Shown here piece after piece: positions 1 to 9,177 of a stretch of DNA of 64,000 nt; the first letter of the stretch is position 1, and each line of letters starts with the position of its first letter. The DNA lies in the NCBI RefSeq assembly GCF_024436395.1, contig NZ_JAFMZO010000004.1, positions 372,001-436,000 of the forward strand, in the 5' to 3' direction. This DNA comes from Paradesertivirga mongoliensis. GTDB lineage: Bacteria; Bacteroidota; Bacteroidia; Sphingobacteriales; Sphingobacteriaceae. The notes under the pieces were generated by a model. The model saw nothing but the letters and a program-made list of their open reading frames with translations, was not told where the DNA came from and ran no database searches. The translations under genes were made by a program, and so were the position numbers.

Positions 1-284
1 TTAACGGGGGGATGACTTCAAACACCTTTGTGCTCGAATTCTTGGCAGACCTCTTGGATTGTACGGTGGTTAATGGAAAAATGCCTGACGTATCAGCGCT
101 GGGTGCGGCTTATCTTGCCGGACTCGGAATAGGGATATTTGGTAGCATTGATGATATAAAGGAATTACACGGACAGAAACCAATCATTGAATCGGGTAAG
201 TACAAAGCCAATATTCAGCGCTATTACCAGGGATGGAAAGCTGTGATTGAGGAAAAAGCTGTTCTAACTGGTTTGGGCGAATGA
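1..284 (+). CDS. FGGY-family carbohydrate kinase, C-terminal end (partial)
   Basis: This is the last ~94 residues of an ATP-dependent sugar or polyol kinase; the 5' part lies outside the window. The frame is open from base 3 (Asn-Gly-Gly-Met). The GGMTSN segment followed by FLADLL matches the nucleotide-binding C-terminal domain of glycerol-kinase-like FGGY proteins, and the later ALGAAYLAGLG block is the usual helix of that domain. An in-frame ATG at base 12 is internal, because the GG just before it belongs to the motif. It closely resembles the GlpK C-terminus, but substrate cannot be assigned from this piece. Next to a pectin locus a sugar-acid or deoxysugar kinase is equally possible. 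Confidence 0.8.
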   Translation, partial: NGGMTSNTFVLEFLADLLDCTVVNGKMPDVSALGAAYLAGLGIGIFGSIDDIKELHGQKPIIESGKYKANIQRYYQGWKAVIEEKAVLTGLGE

Positions 285-342
285 AGATGGTCGCCTCTTT
301 GGTCATCTGATACGAAAAACCCCCTGTCCTTACAGTAAATTA

Positions 343-371
343 CTTGCCGTTTTGCAACTGCGATATGTTTG
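343..371 (+). promoter_or_regulatory. possible Bacteroidota promoter for the pectin enzyme cluster
   Basis: TATGTTTG at 364-371 fits the -7 consensus TAnnTTTG, with CTTG 17 bp upstream as a weak -33 element. It is the best promoter-like pair upstream of the DUF1593/PL1 run. A hairpin lies between it and the first gene, so either may be fortuitous. Confidence 0.25.
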
Positions 372-420
372 AATAAGTGTCTATGTTTTTTACCCTTTAT
401 ATTAATTCGTCATATAAAAA

Positions 421-449
421 GTCGGTTACCTCTTTGGGGCCGGCTTTTG
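421..449 (+). terminator. probable terminator after the FGGY kinase
   Basis: GTCGGTTACC and GGGGCCGGC can form a stem, with G-T wobbles, around a TCTTT loop, followed by TTTTGTTTG. It sits about 140 bp after the kinase stop. Confidence 0.45.
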
Positions 450-491
450 TTTGTTGAACCGATCTGATGCAAGATATATCATACAAGAGAA

Positions 492-1967
492 GTGTATAAA
501 CGATTTAAAATAATACATACAGTGATAAGAATTTTTATTGCTTTACTTACGATGATTTCGGTTACAGCTACGTTTGCACAGCAAAAGCCAGATAAAACAC
601 GAGTGATCGTCACTTCAGACGGAGAGATTGATGACGAATGCTCTATGGTCCGGTTTTTACTATATGCTAACGAATGGGATATTGAAGGCATCATTACCTC
701 CAGTTCACAGTACCACTGGCAGGGACACAGGTGGGCAGGCGACGACTGGCTAAACCCCTATCTTGATGCTTATCAAAAGGTTTATCCCAACTTAATTAAA
801 CACGATAAAGGGTATCCGACACCTCAATATCTCCGCGAACGTGCAGTATTGGGAAATGTCAAAGCTCAGGGAGAGATGGATGAAATTACCGCAGGCTCTC
901 AACTGATAGTAAAAGCATTGCTTGATAAGAGTGATCCACGCCCGGTTTGGCTACAGGCCTGGGGCGGAACCAATACCATTGCCAGGGCTTTGAAGACCAT
1001 TGAGCAGGAACATCCGCAGCGTATGGCCGAAGTCGCCGGAAAGATGCGCTTTTTCTTCATTTGGGAACAGGACTCCACCTATCAATCTTACATTCGCCCT
1101 CACTGGGGCAAATATAATGTCGAAACCATTATTTCGGACCAGTTCTGGGCAGTTGCTTACCAGTGGAATAAAATATTGCCTGAAGACAAGCAAGCCTATC
1201 TCAAGGCCGACTGGATGAAAGCAAATATCCTTGAAAATCACGGTCCGTTATGTTCGCTCTATAAGTCGCACGTACCAGGAAGTCACGGCCTGGCGGGCGA
1301 TACGAACTTTCAAGAGGGAGATTTTCGGTCAGAAGGCGATTCACCAGCATTTATGCATTTTATCAATACCGGTTTACGAAGTACCGAGTCGCCGTCATTT
1401 GGGGGCTGGGCGGGCCGATATATCAAAGTGCGGGAGAATACCTGGCTGGATCCGGTGCCGGAATCGGGGTATCAGTATCCCAAGGGAAGATGGTTTACAG
1501 GAACAGGCTGGGGAAGAAAATATATGCGGGAGACATATCCCAAAAATCAGGACCTGATGTACAAGTACTTTGACCCCATTGTACGCTGGGCTGACGATTT
1601 TCAGAATGATTTTGCCTCCCGGGCCGACTGGTGTGTCAAATCCTACAAAGAGGCCAATCATCCTCCGGTTGTTAAACTGAGCCATGCGCTGGATAGAAAG
1701 GCAAAGCCCGGCAGCAAAATTCAATTGAGCGCTAAAGGAACAACAGATCCGGATGGTGACAAACTGAACTATAGCTGGTGGCAGTATGAGGAAGCAGATA
1801 CTTATAAAGGAGCCGTCACCATTGAGAATGCGACTCAGCAGGTTGCCTGGTTTACAGTGCCTAAAGATGTGGTTACAGGAGAAGCCATTCATATTATCTG
1901 CGAGGTAAAAGATAACGGTTCGCCGCAATTAACAAGATATCAACGCGTAATAGTGAAGGTGCAATAA
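492..1967 (+). CDS. secreted DUF1593 (Sde182-type, nucleoside-hydrolase-like) protein A
   Basis: A 491-residue exported protein. A signal peptide (about residues 1-30, ending TFAQQ) is followed by a nucleoside-hydrolase-like domain in which TSDGEIDDE (Asp43, Asp47, Asp48) mirrors the metal-binding aspartates of inosine-uridine hydrolases. The last ~100 residues, from HPPV, form a beta-sandwich with DPDGD, the family's C-terminal domain, linked to cellulose binding in Sde182. The start is GTG at 492 preceded by AAGAGAAG; the next in-frame ATG (552) would remove half of the signal peptide. It is close in sequence to the protein at 7672. The family has no settled reaction; a glycosidic hydrolysis on pectin fragments is inferred from fold and neighbours only. 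Confidence 0.85.
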   Translation: MYKRFKIIHTVIRIFIALLTMISVTATFAQQKPDKTRVIVTSDGEIDDECSMVRFLLYANEWDIEGIITSSSQYHWQGHRWAGDDWLNPYLDAYQKVYPNLIKHDKGYPTPQYLRERAVLGNVKAQGEMDEITAGSQLIVKALLDKSDPRPVWLQAWGGTNTIARALKTIEQEHPQRMAEVAGKMRFFFIWEQDSTYQSYIRPHWGKYNVETIISDQFWAVAYQWNKILPEDKQAYLKADWMKANILENHGPLCSLYKSHVPGSHGLAGDTNFQEGDFRSEGDSPAFMHFINTGLRSTESPSFGGWAGRYIKVRENTWLDPVPESGYQYPKGRWFTGTGWGRKYMRETYPKNQDLMYKYFDPIVRWADDFQNDFASRADWCVKSYKEANHPPVVKLSHALDRKAKPGSKIQLSAKGTTDPDGDKLNYSWWQYEEADTYKGAVTIENATQQVAWFTVPKDVVTGEAIHIICEVKDNGSPQLTRYQRVIVKVQ

Positions 1968-1995
1968 TTAAAAACTGAACTTTAAAGATATCCAA

Positions 1996-3378
1996 ATGAA
2001 GAAAATCATTTTTTCAGGTCTAGTATTACTTACAGGAGTCAACAGTTTTGCCCAGCAACTTGCATTTCCCGGCGCAGAAGGGTACGGAAAGTTTACCGTC
2101 GGTGGCAGAGGGGGAAAGGTTTACGAAGTAACGAATCTAAACGACAGAGGAGAAGGAAGCTTACGGGCTGCTGTAGAAGCGTCCGGTCCGCGAACTGTTG
2201 TTTTCAGGGTGTCGGGTAATATAGAGCTCGAAAGTCCGGTAACCATTGAAAATCCATACGTTACTATTGCGGGTCAGACCGCGCCCGGCGATGGGATATG
2301 TTTGAAAAATCACCCTCTTGGTATCAATGCCGATCAGGTTATTGTCAGATACATCCGGGTACGACCCGGCGATGTATCCGGTAAGGATTACGATGCGGTT
2401 TCCAGCAGGTACACGAAGAATATCATATTGGATCATATATCAGCGAGCTGGAGTATCGACGAAGCTTTTTCGATTTACCATTGCGACAGTATTACGGTTC
2501 AATGGTGTTTGATTTCTGAAAGTTTGTACGGATCAAACCATGTAAAAGGAAGCCATGGATTCGGGGGTATTTGGGGTAGCAACTATAGCAGCTACCATCA
2601 TAATTTGTTGGCACACCATAGCAGCCGTAATCCCAGGATGGCATCTGGTGCTGGCTATACCGATTATAGAAACAACGTTATTTATAACTGGGGCTATAAC
2701 AGTCTGTATGGGGGCGAGGCTCAGCAAAAAGGAGCTAACCTGGGGAAGTTCAATTTTTCGACCTTTAATGTTGTGGCTAATTACTATAAACCAGGCCCGG
2801 CTACAAGAGCCGGAGAAATATCTTACCGGATTGCCAACCCAGGGGCCAGAAACGAAACCGATGACTTTGGCGAATGGTACATAGCGGATAATGTTGTGGT
2901 GGGCAATCCAGCGGTCTCGGCCAATAATTGGGAAGGAGGCGTACAAACAAAAATCTCTTTCGAAAGAATTAAACTTGATAAGCCCTGGCCATCTATGCAG
3001 ATCGGTCAACAAAGCGCTGAGGGTGCGTATCAGTTAGTACTCGAAAATGCGGGAGCCACTTTACCCCGGAGAGATGCCGTCGATTCCAGAGTTGTAAGTG
3101 AAACGAAGGGCGGTTATGCTACCTATGGCGGAGGATACAAGGCGGACCAGAAAGAGGGAGCTCTCTCGGGGAAATCAGGCATTATTGATTCACAGAAAGA
3201 TGTTGGCGGATGGCCTGAGTTGAAAAATTCGCCTGCACCAGAAGACACCGATCATGACGGGATGCCAGATGCATGGGAAAGTAAAAATGGCCTTAATCCA
3301 AAAAGCCCCGACGACAGAAATAAAGTAGCTGCTGATGGCTATACCATGCTGGAGAAGTTTCTTAACAGCATTAAGTAA
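1996..3378 (+). CDS. secreted pectate lyase, PL1-like
   Basis: A 460-residue protein expected to cut polygalacturonate by beta-elimination outside the cytoplasm. The signal peptide ends near residue 20 (SFAQQ). The mature start, LAFPGAEGYG then GGRGG, is typical of Bacteroidota PL1 lyases. Beta-helix landmarks follow: TIAGQTAPGDGI, VIVRYIRVRPGD, and the HHSSRNPR segment around the catalytic region. The C-terminus carries DTDHDGMPDAWE, a thrombospondin-type-3-like calcium motif also present in the lyases at 6326 and 58579. It starts 28 bp after the DUF1593 gene and ends 21 bp before the next one, so it is probably cotranscribed. The exact pectin type is not determined. Confidence 0.9.
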   Translation: MKKIIFSGLVLLTGVNSFAQQLAFPGAEGYGKFTVGGRGGKVYEVTNLNDRGEGSLRAAVEASGPRTVVFRVSGNIELESPVTIENPYVTIAGQTAPGDGICLKNHPLGINADQVIVRYIRVRPGDVSGKDYDAVSSRYTKNIILDHISASWSIDEAFSIYHCDSITVQWCLISESLYGSNHVKGSHGFGGIWGSNYSSYHHNLLAHHSSRNPRMASGAGYTDYRNNVIYNWGYNSLYGGEAQQKGANLGKFNFSTFNVVANYYKPGPATRAGEISYRIANPGARNETDDFGEWYIADNVVVGNPAVSANNWEGGVQTKISFERIKLDKPWPSMQIGQQSAEGAYQLVLENAGATLPRRDAVDSRVVSETKGGYATYGGGYKADQKEGALSGKSGIIDSQKDVGGWPELKNSPAPEDTDHDGMPDAWESKNGLNPKSPDDRNKVAADGYTMLEKFLNSIK

Positions 3379-3399
3379 AAGTAAGATATTGAGTTTAAT

Positions 3400-4827
3400 A
3401 TGTTAAAAATTAAAATGCGCCTTAGGCTGACTGTCATGATCCTGTTCCTCGCTGTATCTGCGAGTGCATTAGAGAAAAATCGTTTGTTTGTACTTACGGA
3501 TATTGGTGGTGATCCTGATGATCGCATGTCAATGGTGCGGCTCATGACCTATGCTAATCATTTTGACATCGAGGGACTTGTCGCCACTTCCTATGGAAGC
3601 GAGTACCGGATTTCTCCGGAATATCTTCACGAAATAATAGCTAATTACGGAAAGGTTCGTGATAATCTGGAACTGCATGAAAAAGGGTATCCCACCGCAG
3701 CATATCTACGGGAGCGCATTTCACAAGGACTATCACTGGATGGAATGCAGGCCGTTGGCAAAGGGAAGGACTCTCCCGGCTCCGAACTGCTGATACGTGC
3801 TGCAGATCAAAAAGACGACCGGCTTTTATGGGTAACGGTATGGGGTGGTCCCAATGTTCTTGCTCAGGCGCTCTGGAAAGTACGAGCCACAAGATCTCCG
3901 AAGGAACTGGCTAAATTTGTGGCCAGGTTGAGGGTGTACGCCATATCAGATCAGGACGACAGCGGTCCATGGATACGTAAAGAGTTTCCTGAACTTTTCT
4001 ACATTGTAACTCCGGGCGTCAATGCCGGCGGCGGTTTCCATCATGCAACATGGATCGCTATCGGCGGAGACAAATTTCATGGTCGCTTCGACGGAGCCGA
4101 CTTTTCGTTGGTGACCAATGAGTGGCTCGACAGAAATATCCGTAGCAAAGGGCCGCTCGGAGCTGTTTATCCCCGTTGGGAGTTTATGATGGAGGGCGAT
4201 ACACCTTCGTTTTTTCATCTGATCAATAATGGTCTGAGCAATCCCGAACGTCCGGATTGGGGAGGCTGGGGCGGTCGTTATGAACTATACACACCAAGGA
4301 AAGAAAAATGGTTTTTGGAACCAGAAAGCCGCCCCATCTGGACCAACGTGCAGGATGAAGTATTAGGTAACGATGGCGAATGGCACACCAGCAATCACGC
4401 CACTATCTGGCGCTGGCGTTCTGCCTATCAAAATGATTTTGCCGCTCGTATGGATTGGACCATTAAAGCCTACGATGAAGCAAATCATCCGCCGGTTCCA
4501 AAGCTTGATCATCCAAAAGAGATAACTGCCCGTCAGGGCGAACGTGTTAACCTTAGCGCTGTTAGTTCATCCGATCCTGACGGTAATGCACTTTCTTATG
4601 AATGGTTTTGCTATGGAGAGGCAGGTACACGGGCAATGTCGAACTCTCGTACAGGTGCGGTGTTAGATATTGAGAATTTTGACCAGCCGAAAGCCTCATT
4701 CATTGTTAAAACAAACCGTGTAATGTCGCCAGGAACGGGTACCATACATGTTATTCTTGCCGTTACTGACCACGGTACGCCCCGGCTAACCCGCTATCAG
4801 CGTGTAATAGTTAATGTAGTTCCATAG
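3400..4827 (+). CDS. secreted DUF1593 (Sde182-type) protein B
   Basis: A 475-residue paralogue of the proteins at 492 and 7672. A signal peptide (about 1-24) precedes [13 protein letters not shown] (Asp34, Asp38, Asp40, Asp41), the metal-binding loop in its canonical form, closer to true nucleoside hydrolases than SDGEIDDE of copy A. The C-terminal beta-sandwich starts at NHPPVPKL and ends [11 protein letters not shown], as in copy [13 protein letters not shown] motif is shared with the copy at 7672. The position between two lyase genes points to pectin oligosaccharide processing, but the substrate is unknown. Confidence 0.85.
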   Translation: MLKIKMRLRLTVMILFLAVSASALEKNRLFVLTDIGGDPDDRMSMVRLMTYANHFDIEGLVATSYGSEYRISPEYLHEIIANYGKVRDNLELHEKGYPTAAYLRERISQGLSLDGMQAVGKGKDSPGSELLIRAADQKDDRLLWVTVWGGPNVLAQALWKVRATRSPKELAKFVARLRVYAISDQDDSGPWIRKEFPELFYIVTPGVNAGGGFHHATWIAIGGDKFHGRFDGADFSLVTNEWLDRNIRSKGPLGAVYPRWEFMMEGDTPSFFHLINNGLSNPERPDWGGWGGRYELYTPRKEKWFLEPESRPIWTNVQDEVLGNDGEWHTSNHATIWRWRSAYQNDFAARMDWTIKAYDEANHPPVPKLDHPKEITARQGERVNLSAVSSSDPDGNALSYEWFCYGEAGTRAMSNSRTGAVLDIENFDQPKASFIVKTNRVMSPGTGTIHVILAVTDHGTPRLTRYQRVIVNVVP

Positions 4828-4955
4828 CTAGCAGGAGAGATATTAACAATGTATGTAAGAATGAGGGTACAAAAGATTGAGTCTTCGGAAAATATTATGT
4901 AATTCGTAGAGAATTAACCTAATCAGCTTAAAAAGCATGCAAAACATATCCAATT

Positions 4956-6248
4956 ATGTATAAGTATCGGTTAGTGTTGATTTTATTACTGTCCATGAGT
5001 TCATTTGCCTCGGTGGGTCAGAATCCTGTGCCGGTCAAACCCCGCATTATAGTCAGCACAGACATTGGCGGCACCGACCCCGACGACAATCAGTCGATGA
5101 TCCATCTACTAATGTATAGTGATAAGTTTGATATTGAAGGTCTGGTATCTTCACCATCATACGGAGATGGCAAAAAGGAGGAAATTCTGCGCACTATCGA
5201 TCTTTATGAGAAAGATCTTCCTAAAATGAAAACGCACATCAAAGGGATGGCTACTCCTGATTACCTGCGTTCAGTAACTAAACAAGGTCGTAAAGGCGGG
5301 GCTCCCTATCTCGGCTACACAACTGCAACGGAGGGTTCTAACTGGATTATTAAAAAGGCTAACGAAAAAAGTAACCGGCCGTTGTGGGTGCTCGTTTGGG
5401 GTGGCCTCGATGACTTAGCACAGGCCCTGCACGATGCTCCCGAAATTCAAAACAAGATTAAAGTGTACTGGATCGGTGGCCCCAACAAAAAATGGAGTAC
5501 CAACAGTTATGCCTATATAGCACAAAACTTTTCCGCTCTTTGGTTTATAGAATCTAATGCTGCCTACAGAGGCTTTTTTTCTGCCAATTCAACGCCGGAA
5601 AAACTGAGCGGTAAAAATTATTATGCCAATTATATTCGTGGAGCAGGTTACCTGGGCAAAGACTTTAAAAACAACCGCTACGAAGGTAACGTCAAAATGG
5701 GCGATACGCCTACATTACTTTACCTGATGGACGGCGATCCGGATAATCCGATGAGGGAAAATTGGGGAGGGAGCTATGAAAAACTCAGCCGCAGTCCGAG
5801 AATAGTTTATAACCGTAATACTACCCTGGCCGATACAGTACCGGTATACTCAATAGTTGAATTCAGCTTCAAAGGGCCAGAGGTGAATATACCGGTAGAT
5901 TCTGCATGTTTTACGATGGCTGTAAGCAACCAAAAATGGGATGGATTTTACCTTGGTAGCGGAAACTATGCGGTAAGGTACGCGCCAAAACAGAAGGAAA
6001 CACTCACGTATAAAGTAACCTCAACCATTCCGGGCTTTCAGGAGCATAGCGGAGCATTAGTGGTAAGTAATAGCTGGCCGGGTGAGCAATATCCTACAGA
6101 TTATTATTTAGGAGCTAGCTGGTTTACAGATAAGCCAGATCCCGAGTTGTTTGACGGCTTATGGCAGGGCGCCAAAACAGTGCTTAAATGGCGTAACGAT
6201 GTTTTACTGGATTGGGCAAAACGCTGGAAATGGCTTGCGGAAAAATAA
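4956..6248 (+). CDS. secreted DUF1593-like protein C with a divergent C-terminal half
   Basis: A 430-residue exported protein whose first ~270 residues match the DUF1593 nucleoside-hydrolase-like domain. After a signal peptide (about 1-22) comes STDIGGTDPDDNQS, with one extra Thr in the loop compared with copy B. The WGGLDDLAQALH and GGPNKKW segments correspond to other conserved family blocks. The end differs from its paralogues: there is no DPDG beta-sandwich ending in TRYQRV, but instead a FSFKGPEV segment and a Trp-rich tail (LKWRNDVLLDWAKRW). A 128-bp gap separates it from the previous gene, so it may have its own promoter. This looks like a distinct DUF1593 subfamily rather than a truncation. 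Confidence 0.78.
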   Translation: MYKYRLVLILLLSMSSFASVGQNPVPVKPRIIVSTDIGGTDPDDNQSMIHLLMYSDKFDIEGLVSSPSYGDGKKEEILRTIDLYEKDLPKMKTHIKGMATPDYLRSVTKQGRKGGAPYLGYTTATEGSNWIIKKANEKSNRPLWVLVWGGLDDLAQALHDAPEIQNKIKVYWIGGPNKKWSTNSYAYIAQNFSALWFIESNAAYRGFFSANSTPEKLSGKNYYANYIRGAGYLGKDFKNNRYEGNVKMGDTPTLLYLMDGDPDNPMRENWGGSYEKLSRSPRIVYNRNTTLADTVPVYSIVEFSFKGPEVNIPVDSACFTMAVSNQKWDGFYLGSGNYAVRYAPKQKETLTYKVTSTIPGFQEHSGALVVSNSWPGEQYPTDYYLGASWFTDKPDPELFDGLWQGAKTVLKWRNDVLLDWAKRWKWLAEK

Positions 6249-6325
6249 ACGGGATTTGATTTAAATCCGGCTGCAACCGGGAAGATGCCATTGATTTTTC
6301 AATGCTAAGGGATTAAAAATTTAAT

Positions 6326-7663
6326 ATGATGAAAAGGATATTTTATGGACTTGTTTTTTCTGTGTTACTGCAATCTGTTACTGCACAGCAACTTGCTTTT
6401 CCGGGCGCCGAGGGTTTTGGTGCTTACGCGAAAGGCGGACGTAGCGGAAAGGTTATTTACGTAACCAATCTGGATGATAGTGGCCCCGGTAGTTTGCGAT
6501 GGGCTGTGGATCAGGAAGGTCCGCGTACCATTGTGTTCGGAATATCCGGAACTATTGAACTTAAAAGCAGGTTGAACATCAACAGACCCTATATCACCAT
6601 TGCCGGACAAACCGCACCAGGAGAGGGTATTTGCCTAAAAGGTGAGACCCTGCAGATCAATACACATGACGTCATTGTCCGGTATATCCGTGTTCGTCTG
6701 GGTGATGGTTTGCATGGGCAGGGTAGTTTGCAGGGAAAGGACGCCATTAGTATTTCGGAAGGTCATGATATAATTGTGGATCATTGTTCGGCAAGCTGGA
6801 GCCTGGATGAAATATTGTCAACGTCTACCAGGAAGCCGGATCTTACCAGGGTGACCGTACAATGGTGCTTTATCACAGAAGGCCTTAATCCGGACAACCA
6901 CGGTTTTGGTTCACTGATTCGCGGAACAGGTGGGGCGAAGTATAGCTACCTTCACAATCTTTATGCGAATAACAGGGGTCGGAATCCTCGTCCCGGCAAC
7001 TATGATTCTAATCCGCACGACAAGGATCCACAGGGATTGCTGCTCGATTTCAGGAACAATGTTATCTATAACTGGGGAGGAGGACATGCTGGTTATAACG
7101 CCGATAAAGTAAGTGTTACAAACCTCAATTATGTAAACAACTACCTGGTTCCCGGAGCGGATTCTAAAACCGAAGGATTTGCATATTCTGAAGGTTCGCC
7201 TTATAACCGCGGCTATTTTGCGGGGAATTATTATAATGGCAAACTTCCTGGTAACCCATGGAGTGTGGTAAATTTTCCAAAAAGCTGGACGACCGAACAA
7301 ATCAGCGCTTACAAGCAGAACAAGCCATTGGGAACGGGGGCGTTGGATTCAGAAGATGCAGAGACTACATATAAACGTGTGCTTGAAAGGGGAGGAGCAA
7401 TTTTACCCAAACGGGATGCTGTTGATTCCCGTATAGTGAATGATATCCGGCGCCGAACAGGGAAGATCATCAAATCTCAGAACGATGTTGGAGCCTGGCC
7501 AAAACTAAGTTCAGCGACTCCACCTGCTGATACAGACCATGATGGGATGCCTGATAAATGGGAAAAGGAGAATAGCCTTGATCCGAAAAATCCGGAAGAC
7601 CGGAATAAAATAACTGAAGATGGCTACACGATGCTTGAAAAATATATTAACAGCATTCATTAA
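6326..7663 (+). CDS. secreted pectate lyase, PL1-like, second copy
   Basis: A 445-residue protein with a signal peptide (ending TAQQ near residue 21), then LAFPGAEGFG and GGRSGKVIYVTNL. TIAGQTAPGEGI, VIVRYIRVRLGD and NNRGRNPRPG are the same landmarks as in the lyase at 1996, and it ends with the same DTDHDGMPDKWE calcium motif plus DGYTMLEKY. Divergence between the two is clear (longer loops around the GLHGQGSLQG region), which suggests different chain-length or methylation preference rather than recent duplication. It is followed 8 bp later by a DUF1593 gene, repeating the lyase/DUF1593 pairing. Confidence 0.9.
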   Translation: MMKRIFYGLVFSVLLQSVTAQQLAFPGAEGFGAYAKGGRSGKVIYVTNLDDSGPGSLRWAVDQEGPRTIVFGISGTIELKSRLNINRPYITIAGQTAPGEGICLKGETLQINTHDVIVRYIRVRLGDGLHGQGSLQGKDAISISEGHDIIVDHCSASWSLDEILSTSTRKPDLTRVTVQWCFITEGLNPDNHGFGSLIRGTGGAKYSYLHNLYANNRGRNPRPGNYDSNPHDKDPQGLLLDFRNNVIYNWGGGHAGYNADKVSVTNLNYVNNYLVPGADSKTEGFAYSEGSPYNRGYFAGNYYNGKLPGNPWSVVNFPKSWTTEQISAYKQNKPLGTGALDSEDAETTYKRVLERGGAILPKRDAVDSRIVNDIRRRTGKIIKSQNDVGAWPKLSSATPPADTDHDGMPDKWEKENSLDPKNPEDRNKITEDGYTMLEKYINSIH

Positions 7664-7671
7664 CACCCATA

Positions 7672-9102
7672 ATGATGAATAAGATTTTGGTTGTTCTGTT
7701 TACATTCGTCATCAGCGGCACGTTTGCTCAGCAGCAGGCAGTTAAGACACGTGTGATCATCACGTCCGACGGAGAGATTGACGACGAATGTTCTATGGTA
7801 CGCTGCCTGCTGTATGCTAACGAGTGGGATATAGAAGGAATCGTAACTTCCAGTTCACAGTATCACTGGCGGGGCCACAAATGGGCAGGCGACGACTGGA
7901 TGAATCCTTATCTGGATGCCTATGAGAAAGTATACCCTAACCTGATTAAACACGACAAAGGCTATCCTACTCCACAATACCTTCGGGAGCGAACTGTGCT
8001 TGGGAACGTAAAAACAGAGGGCGAGATGGATGAGGTAACAGCCGGTTCGCAGCTTATCGTAAAAGAGTTGCTCGACAAAAGCGACAGTCGCCCGGTTTGG
8101 CTGCAGGCTTGGGGCGGCACTAACACCATTGCCAGGGCACTCAAAACTATTGAGCAGGAACACCCGGAACGCATGGAGGAAGTTGCTGCTAAAATGCGCC
8201 TTTATTTAATCTGGGAGCAGGACTCCACCTATCAATCGTATATCCGCCCGCATTGGGGTAAATACAAGATTTTAACCATCAACTCCGACCAGTTTGAAGC
8301 AATCGCTTATCGCTGGAAAGACACTCAACCCAAAGAAATACATCGCTTTTTTGAAGGTGCATGGATGAAGGAAAATATCCTGAACAACCACGGACCGCTC
8401 TGCTCACTTTACAAAGCTCACACCAAAAGTGACAAAGGTTTTGCTGAGGGCGATTTCCGCTCGGAGGGCGATTCGCCCGCTTTCATGCACACCATAGTTA
8501 CCGGCTTACGCAATCTGGAAAACCCCGATTGGGGCGGATGGGGCGGCCGTTATATTAAGGTTCGTGAAAATACATGGTATGATCCTGTGCCGGAAAAGGG
8601 GTATATATACCCTACGGGCCGCTGGTATGGAAGCAACGGATGGGGCAGAATGAGTTCAAAAAGAGGCGCCACAGCAGAAACAGATAGTAATCATCGCGCT
8701 TATTTTAAACCTATCTGGCGTTGGTCTGAGGCCTTTCAAAACGACTTTGCTGCAAGAGCAGACTGGTGTGTAAAGCCATATGAGGAAGCTAATCATGCAC
8801 CTGTACTAAAGTTGCGTGGGGATTTGGATCGAAAAGCAGAGCCTAATGATAAGGTTAAATTAAACGCTAAGAAAACGAAAGATCCTGATGACGATAAGCT
8901 TAGCTACCGCTGGTGGCAATATGTTGAAGCAGACAGCTACCAGGGCGGAGTAAGCATTTCGAATGCCAATAGCAAAAAAGCTTCTTTCACCGTTCCATCC
9001 GACATTAAAAAAGGGGAGACGCTTCATATTATTTGTGAGGTAAAAGATAATGGCACGCCACAGTTGACCAGGTATCAGCGGATAGTATTAACTGCTGAAT
9101 AA
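7672..9102 (+). CDS. secreted DUF1593 (Sde182-type) protein A'
   Basis: A 476-residue exported protein, very close to the one at 492 at both protein and DNA level: both have TSDGEIDDECSMVR, the SSSQYHW block, HDKGYPTPQYLRER and WLQAWGGTNTIARALK. The signal peptide ends at TFAQQ (about residue 21), with Asp33, Asp37 and Asp38 as predicted metal ligands. The C-terminal beta-sandwich (DPDDDK...LTRYQRIVL) is retained. Start ATG at 7672, 8 bp after the lyase stop, indicates tight coupling. The two A-type copies bracket the other DUF1593 and lyase genes, so the cluster reads A-PL1-B-C-PL1-A'. Confidence 0.87.
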   Translation: MMNKILVVLFTFVISGTFAQQQAVKTRVIITSDGEIDDECSMVRCLLYANEWDIEGIVTSSSQYHWRGHKWAGDDWMNPYLDAYEKVYPNLIKHDKGYPTPQYLRERTVLGNVKTEGEMDEVTAGSQLIVKELLDKSDSRPVWLQAWGGTNTIARALKTIEQEHPERMEEVAAKMRLYLIWEQDSTYQSYIRPHWGKYKILTINSDQFEAIAYRWKDTQPKEIHRFFEGAWMKENILNNHGPLCSLYKAHTKSDKGFAEGDFRSEGDSPAFMHTIVTGLRNLENPDWGGWGGRYIKVRENTWYDPVPEKGYIYPTGRWYGSNGWGRMSSKRGATAETDSNHRAYFKPIWRWSEAFQNDFAARADWCVKPYEEANHAPVLKLRGDLDRKAEPNDKVKLNAKKTKDPDDDKLSYRWWQYVEADSYQGGVSISNANSKKASFTVPSDIKKGETLHIICEVKDNGTPQLTRYQRIVLTAE

Positions 9103-9177
9103 TGGGCATGCCAATTCATAAACGATTATATTTTCCGGCTTTTTATCAATTTTAACAATCATATCTCAATAAAAATT

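Noticed and set aside
320-354. C5 block with TTTG about 31 bp later, before the DUF1593 cluster
   Set aside because: Only one C block and no TA before the TTTG; probably chance.
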